NCBI GenBank assembly: GCA_040081075.1 | Contig: JBEBHJ010000002.1 | Coordinates: 1 to 64,000 of the forward strand | DNA: 64,000 nt | Direction: 5' to 3' | From: JANJUB01 sp040081075 | GTDB taxonomy: Bacteria; Armatimonadota; Fimbriimonadia; Fimbriimonadales; Fimbriimonadaceae | In this document: positions 59,888-64,000 of the stretch, one piece after another | Layout of the letters: the number at the start of each line of letters is the position of its first letter | Position numbering within the stretch: the stretch's first letter is position 1 | Program-made: the position numbers and the translations under genes | Notes under the pieces: model-generated | What the model was told of the DNA's origin: nothing | Database searches by the model: none | The model's input: the letters and a program-made list of their open reading frames with translations, nothing else

Positions 59888-62728
59888 TTGGCCGCGCCTA
59901 TTGCGACGTGGACATATATCGGCCCAACTAATCAACAGACCTTCGTGAACACGCATCTTGGCCCGGCTCCAATCAGCGGAAGGAAATCGGGGGTTGCTTT
60001 CCTGGCTTCTACCGTTTACACAACGTCGCACTATGGGGGCCTTTGGAAGTCGGTCAATGGCGGAGTCAATTTCGTGCCTCTGTCGGATCAGTGGCCATCT
60101 TTACAAGCGAGTTGCGTGGCCATAAACCCCACCAACGCGAACTTCTTGTTGGTCGGGACAGGTTTGCCGTTTGGGATCGGAATCAATCAGTCCATGGGAA
60201 TAATGAGGAGCACCGACGGAGGGGCTAGTTGGTTTACCGTGGGCCAGCAGTTTGCGAGTCAGCCCGTTACAGCGGTTCACATTTCTGCCCAGAACCCCAA
60301 TGTGGCGGTGGCTCTCACGCTGGGAACTTCAGGTGATATTTGGCGTTCCATCGATTCAGGGCTCACCTGGAGCCGGACAAATGCTCCCGATGGCGGTTGG
60401 GATGATTTGGATACGAGCGGCAGCGTTTGGGTCGCGGTTTCGGGACAAAATGGGCTGATTGCTCGCTCGACCGATCAAGGTGCAACATGGAATACGTTAC
60501 CAGCCCCTGGAGGTTCCGGGGAACGATGGAATGTGGCCATTTCCAAGCTCTCTTCCTCCCGAATCTATGTCTTAACTCAAGGTCGTCATCTATACCGGAC
60601 CAGCAATAGTGGTGGTTCGTGGGTTGATTTGGCGGCCAACCTGGACCTTGCGGTGAGCGATCCAAATGGCAATTGGGGACAAAGTGACTATAATCTCGCG
60701 ATCGATTGTGGACGGGCGGGAGCATCGGACCTAGTTTTTGCCGGCCTAATCACTCTGTGTGCATCCGAGGACAACGGGACGACGTGGACGGATATTGGGC
60801 ATTCACAAGGCGGCGATTCAGCGATTCATACTGATCAACTGGGTGTCTTCTTCGACCCGCTAACGGGGAACTCGGGCTATCTCATCAATGACGGTGGCTT
60901 GACTCGTTTTAGCTACGATCTGGGATCACATGCGGCTACCTTTGACCCATCGCCCAATCGGACAATTAAGGATTTCCTTTGCTATACGGTCAGGATTCAC
61001 CCGAGTGGGACCTCGTTTGTGATGACGGGCATGCAAGATAATGCTACTGGCGCATCTCGGGGGGATTTTAATCAATGGAGCAACTTGTATGGTGGGGATG
61101 GAGGTTACACGGTGTTCAAACAAAATGAACCGGCAGTGCATTACACCACTAGCCAGAACGGGCACGTTTACCGGTATCCAGAGAGCCTTTCAACGATGCC
61201 TGACGAGATTTCTCCGGGCCAGCCAGGGGCGTTTATCACGCCGATTGTTCATGCGGGACCGCTTGGGGACAAATTGCTGTTGGGCGTACAGGGAGCGGTG
61301 ATGCGGTATCCGGGTCTAGCAAGTGCCTGGGATATGACGGCGGCGGGTAGCTCCAATATTGTCACGCTTTACAACCCGCCTTCCGGAGATGGCAATCGCA
61401 TTAATGCTTCCTCTATCCAAGGCAATTTGTTTCAGTCAACGGACGCGTTTTCAACGCATAGAAACATCAAGAGCAACCTGCCTTCTGCAACCTTTTTGGG
61501 AATTGCGGAATCCCCGGCCAACTCCAACACGCTGTTCGTGACGCGGTCGGTTATTGGGGAGCAAAATACGCTCTTTCGAACGATCACGTTGAATAATGCG
61601 AGCCCGTACTGGGCAAGCGTTTCGGGATTGGGAAACCGGAACCTGCCCGCGGTTCCCGCTCGAGACGTGGTGGTGGATCCTCTGAATCCAAAGATGATCT
61701 ATGTGGCCACAGATATCGGAGTTTTCATGTCTCCATTTGAAGGCGACGAATGGTACAACCTCAACCCGATGGGTTTGCCCAACGTGCCCGTTTACGACTT
61801 GGAATTGAAACCTTGGGGAAATGGCTACTTCCTTTATGCGGCGACCCTCGGGCGGGGGATTTGGCGCATCAATCTTGGTAGTCGATTCTTGCAATCGTTC
61901 ACCACGACCCGACTTTCAACTTTCGGTGGGAATGTGTTGACCGGCGTTGTCACTTTGAACGGGTCGGCACCGGTGGGGGCCACTTGCAAGATCACAGATG
62001 ATTCTTCGTTTCTTTCGGCGCCTTCTGTGACCATTCCGCTTGGGATTGCTCAAGCTTCGTTTCCGATCTACACGCTACCCGTTGCTTCCACGCAAACGGT
62101 TAACATGACGGCAACTTGTATGGGAACCACGGTTACGGCTCTTCCGTTGCAGCTCCATCCCGTTCCGAATTACAACCTGTTTGCAGACAATTTCGTCGTC
62201 TATGCGGGGGATTTGATTCGGCTTACGATGAACTTTGACGAACCCCTGCCACTCGATGCGCTCGCCACCTTTGCCGACAATTCTTCAGCCGTGAGTTCTC
62301 CGGGAACATTGGGAATCAAAGCCGCACAGAACACGAAAGACGCGATTTTCCGCACGGGAATTGTCTCTAGCGCGCAGAACGTTATTCTCACAACCAAGGT
62401 TGAGAAGAAGGAAAAGACGATTGGGCTGACGCTTACGCCAAGGCCCGCGCTGGAAAGCGTGACGGTTTCGCCCCAAACGGTAACGGGGGGTTCGCTGTGC
62501 ACGGGTCAAGTGAAGCTGAGCAAAACGGTGGATGGGAAACCGATTGTGGTCACCATCTCCGACTCATCCGGTCTGGTTCAAACGCCCGCGTCTGTCACAG
62601 TTCCATTTGGAGCAGACGTTGAGAGCTTCGACATTTCGACTTCGGTTGTGAATCATAGCTATACAATCACCGTGAAGGCGACCCTTGGCACCGTTTCGAA
62701 GACGACCACTTTCGTGGTTGGGCCATAG
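59888..62728 (+). CDS. BNR/VPS10-like repeat propeller protein
   Basis: 946 residues from a TTG. It begins WTYIGPTNQQTFVNTHLGP, then has sialidase-type BNR units: LWKSVNGGVNFVPLS, IMRSTDGGASWFTVG, IWRSIDSGLTWSRTN, IARSTDQGATWNTLP and LYRTSNSGGSWVDLA, ending with VYDLELKPWGNGYFLYAATL. The last 290 residues are beta-sandwich domains, for example VTVSPQTVTGGSLCTGQVKL near 860, resembling Ig-like or adhesion modules. It is probably an exported adhesin or glycan-binding protein. As written it has no signal peptide; the frame continues upstream through one TGA to a GTG with a signal-like start. Confidence 0.75.
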   Translation: MAAPIATWTYIGPTNQQTFVNTHLGPAPISGRKSGVAFLASTVYTTSHYGGLWKSVNGGVNFVPLSDQWPSLQASCVAINPTNANFLLVGTGLPFGIGINQSMGIMRSTDGGASWFTVGQQFASQPVTAVHISAQNPNVAVALTLGTSGDIWRSIDSGLTWSRTNAPDGGWDDLDTSGSVWVAVSGQNGLIARSTDQGATWNTLPAPGGSGERWNVAISKLSSSRIYVLTQGRHLYRTSNSGGSWVDLAANLDLAVSDPNGNWGQSDYNLAIDCGRAGASDLVFAGLITLCASEDNGTTWTDIGHSQGGDSAIHTDQLGVFFDPLTGNSGYLINDGGLTRFSYDLGSHAATFDPSPNRTIKDFLCYTVRIHPSGTSFVMTGMQDNATGASRGDFNQWSNLYGGDGGYTVFKQNEPAVHYTTSQNGHVYRYPESLSTMPDEISPGQPGAFITPIVHAGPLGDKLLLGVQGAVMRYPGLASAWDMTAAGSSNIVTLYNPPSGDGNRINASSIQGNLFQSTDAFSTHRNIKSNLPSATFLGIAESPANSNTLFVTRSVIGEQNTLFRTITLNNASPYWASVSGLGNRNLPAVPARDVVVDPLNPKMIYVATDIGVFMSPFEGDEWYNLNPMGLPNVPVYDLELKPWGNGYFLYAATLGRGIWRINLGSRFLQSFTTTRLSTFGGNVLTGVVTLNGSAPVGATCKITDDSSFLSAPSVTIPLGIAQASFPIYTLPVASTQTVNMTATCMGTTVTALPLQLHPVPNYNLFADNFVVYAGDLIRLTMNFDEPLPLDALATFADNSSAVSSPGTLGIKAAQNTKDAIFRTGIVSSAQNVILTTKVEKKEKTIGLTLTPRPALESVTVSPQTVTGGSLCTGQVKLSKTVDGKPIVVTISDSSGLVQTPASVTVPFGADVESFDISTSVVNHSYTITVKATLGTVSKTTTFVVGP

Positions 62729-62738
62729 TTTCGACCGG

Positions 62739-62744
62739 TACACT
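62739..62744 (+). promoter_or_regulatory. -10 hexamer before selD
   Basis: TACACT, 7 nt before the ATG at 62752, the same hexamer-to-start spacing seen at other unit heads. It supports that ATG as the true start of selD. Confidence 0.45.
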
Positions 62745-62751
62745 GAACCTA

Positions 62752-63738
62752 ATGCGATTGACGCAAATGGTAGACGGCGCGGGCTGAGCGAGCAAGTTAG
62801 GGCCATCCCAACTGTCGGAGGTTCTCCGACAAATACCGCTTTCCGCTCACCCTAACCTGCTCGTCGGCTTTGAACATAAAGACGACGCGGGTGTCTTTCG
62901 GCTGTCTGAAGATCAGGCTCTGGTTCAGACCATTGACTTCTTTACGCCAATCGTGGATGACCCTTACGCTTACGGCCAGATTGCGGCGGCGAATGCTTTG
63001 AGCGATGTCTATGCGATGGGTGGCAGACCGTTGACGGTGATGAACGTGGCTTGTTTTGATCCCAGTGCCGCTCCGCCCGAGGTTTGGGCCAACGTTTTGC
63101 GTGGGATGCATGACAAGACCGTTGAGGCGGGCGCGGTTGTGGTTGGAGGTCATAGCGTGGAGGATAAACAGCCGAAATTCGGGATGAGTGTGACGGGAAT
63201 TATTAACCCAAAACACGTTTTTGCGAATACCTCAGCGATGCCGGGGGATAAGATTTATCTTTCGAAATCGCTGGGGACGGGAATCATTTCTACCGCGGGA
63301 AAATTTGAGGAAGCAACGGATGAGGAGCTTGCCGCGGCGATTCTTTCGATGTCAACTTTAAACCGGGAGGCGTGCGAAATTGGCTTAACTGCCGGGGTTC
63401 GTTGCGCGACGGATATCACCGGATTCGGGTTGGCCGGGCATTTGTTTAATATTGCTCGGGCATCTTCGGTTTTGATTGTCTTGGAGTCCAGTGCGCTACC
63501 GTTGTTGCCGGGGGTTGAGCGCCAAGTTGCGCTGGGAAACAAGACGGGTGGTGCCTCCAAGAACAAGGCATTTCTGGGTGAAGCTTTGGTCTTTGATGCC
63601 GCTGTTCCCGAATGGCTTAGGGATTTAGTTTTGGACCCGCAGACTTCGGGCGGATTGGCTCTGTTCTCGGCCAAGGCTCTTCCTCTTCCATGTATCGGCG
63701 AGGTTCAGGCGGGTCCAGCTCAGATTCACGTTCGCTGA
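62752..63738 (+). CDS. selD: Selenide, water dikinase, itself a selenoprotein (TGA = Sec at codon 12)
   Basis: 328 residues if TGA at 62785-62787 is read as selenocysteine. The frame starts at ATG 62752 and reads MRLTQMVDGAG, then TGA, then ASKLGPSQLSEVL; the active site of E. coli SelD is GAGCGCK, so Sec replaces the catalytic Cys and the following Lys is kept. Then HKDDAGVF, TIDFFTPIVDDPYAYGQ, NALSDVYAMGGRP, GGHSVEDKQPKFGMSVTG and DPQTSGGLALFS are all in place. It makes selenophosphate from selenide and ATP, needed for Sec. The frame has no other stop. Naive calling would start at GTG 62953 and lose the catalytic site. A hairpin follows the TGA at SECIS distance. selA, selB and tRNA-Sec are not in the window. 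Confidence 0.93.
62814..62830 (+). promoter_or_regulatory. Putative bacterial SECIS hairpin in selD
   Basis: A perfect 7-bp stem (GTCGGAG with CTCCGAC) and a GTT loop. The loop begins 33 nt after the TGA, within the 16-37 nt range of bacterial SECIS loops, and holds the G and U such loops need. It would recruit SelB with Sec-tRNA. Confidence 0.6.
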
Positions 63739-63997
63739 GAGGCTTGATTCGGGTTTTGAGAACGGTTTTGGGGCCACGCCAAGTTATGGTTATCGCGTGA
63801 CCAAAATCCAATTGTCCATACCGTTCACTGAAAGCACAGAGATTTCCCGACTTATTGACTTCAACTGAGCAAAACTCAGGAAGCTCGAATTCGACCTTAT
63901 AGTTCCCCACCCGGTAAGTGTTATCATCGATCTGATGGATGGTTAGCGGGGTTCGCCAAGAGACCTGAAACAGATTATTGTTTCCGCTATCTAACAC
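63617..63997 (-). CDS. Protein of unknown function (5' end uncertain, near right edge)
   Basis: 126 residues from a GTG at 63997; the frame runs on toward the edge, so the true start may lie outside. The first part looks like a real protein (LFQVSWRTPLTIHQIDDNTY, VGNYKVEFELPEFCSVEVNK) while the tail is charged and Pro-rich (MEEEEPWPRTEPIRPK). It ends inside selD, overlapping its last 122 bases on the opposite strand, which is more than any other convergent pair here. The tail region may therefore be a chance extension. No family is recognised. Confidence 0.5.
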   Translation of the reverse strand: MLDSGNNNLFQVSWRTPLTIHQIDDNTYRVGNYKVEFELPEFCSVEVNKSGNLCAFSERYGQLDFGHAITITWRGPKTVLKTRIKPLSERESELDPPEPRRYMEEEEPWPRTEPIRPKSAGPKLNP

Positions 63998-64000
63998 GAA

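Overview
The window looks like chromosomal DNA of a didermic bacterium, most likely Armatimonadota and close to the Fimbriimonadia. This is inferred from gene content, not from a database search. It carries lpxA (lipid A), lnt, a beta-barrel-like surface protein, a PEP-CTERM protein, pilin-like proteins with the N-terminus typical of that phylum, BNR and TolB-like propeller proteins, and a GH106 rhamnosidase. No plasmid, insertion sequence or CRISPR array was seen. The only phage-like gene is a solitary, interrupted terminase.

Layout. 1-7.9 kb: a TolB-like repeat protein (cut by the left edge), then a GH106 rhamnosidase divergent from a three-gene sugar ABC importer, probably for rhamnose. 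7.9-13.5 kb: a minus-strand run with an S41 peptidase, a pilin-like protein, trigger factor, the broken terminase, a methyltransferase and a small membrane protein. 13.6-18.1 kb: exported proteins of unknown function, a prepilin and a membrane acyltransferase. 18.1-25.5 kb: housekeeping genes (nfo, tRNA-Ser, lytic transglycosylase, lpxA-fabZ, tgt, tsf-rpsB, rseP). 25.6-34.9 kb: aldo/keto reductase, HIT protein, VanX-like dipeptidase, alkaline phosphatase, a Met-rich exported protein, a transporter/spermidine-synthase fusion and priA. 34.9-38.2 kb: a tight plus-strand cluster of a Clp1-like protein, histidine phosphatase, lnt and a DUF167 protein. 38.2-50.7 kb: SGNH hydrolase, leuC, a PilZ-like protein, the surface protein, tRNA-Cys, a 607-residue orphan, a GAF protein, aspS, a propeller protein and dapA followed by a flavin oxidoreductase. 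50.7-64 kb: nuclease-like and methyltransferase enzymes, a haem-motif lipoprotein, an S9 peptidase, a PEP-CTERM protein, a large exported protein, a BNR-repeat protein and selD.

Main observations. (1) selD is a selenoprotein gene: its start lies at 62752, and an in-frame TGA occupies the catalytic Cys codon (GAG-U-ASK), followed by a hairpin at SECIS distance. A standard ORF caller would cut off its first 67 codons. (2) At least fifteen genes at transcription-unit heads have a -10-like hexamer (mostly TANNNT) only 5-9 nt before the start codon, while several genes inside operons have good Shine-Dalgarno sequences. This suggests widespread leaderless transcription, as in Deinococcus. (3) The terminase has a single in-frame TAG exactly at the Walker B glutamate. 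(4) The queuine tRNA-ribosyltransferase lacks all three zinc-binding cysteines. (5) A Clp1/Grc3-like polynucleotide-kinase protein has no P-loop. (6) A BNR-repeat gene is split from its exported N-terminal region by one TGA in the same frame.

Intergenic gaps are all shorter than about 200 bases. Those that hold recognisable hairpins or -10 hexamers are listed; the rest show nothing I can support.
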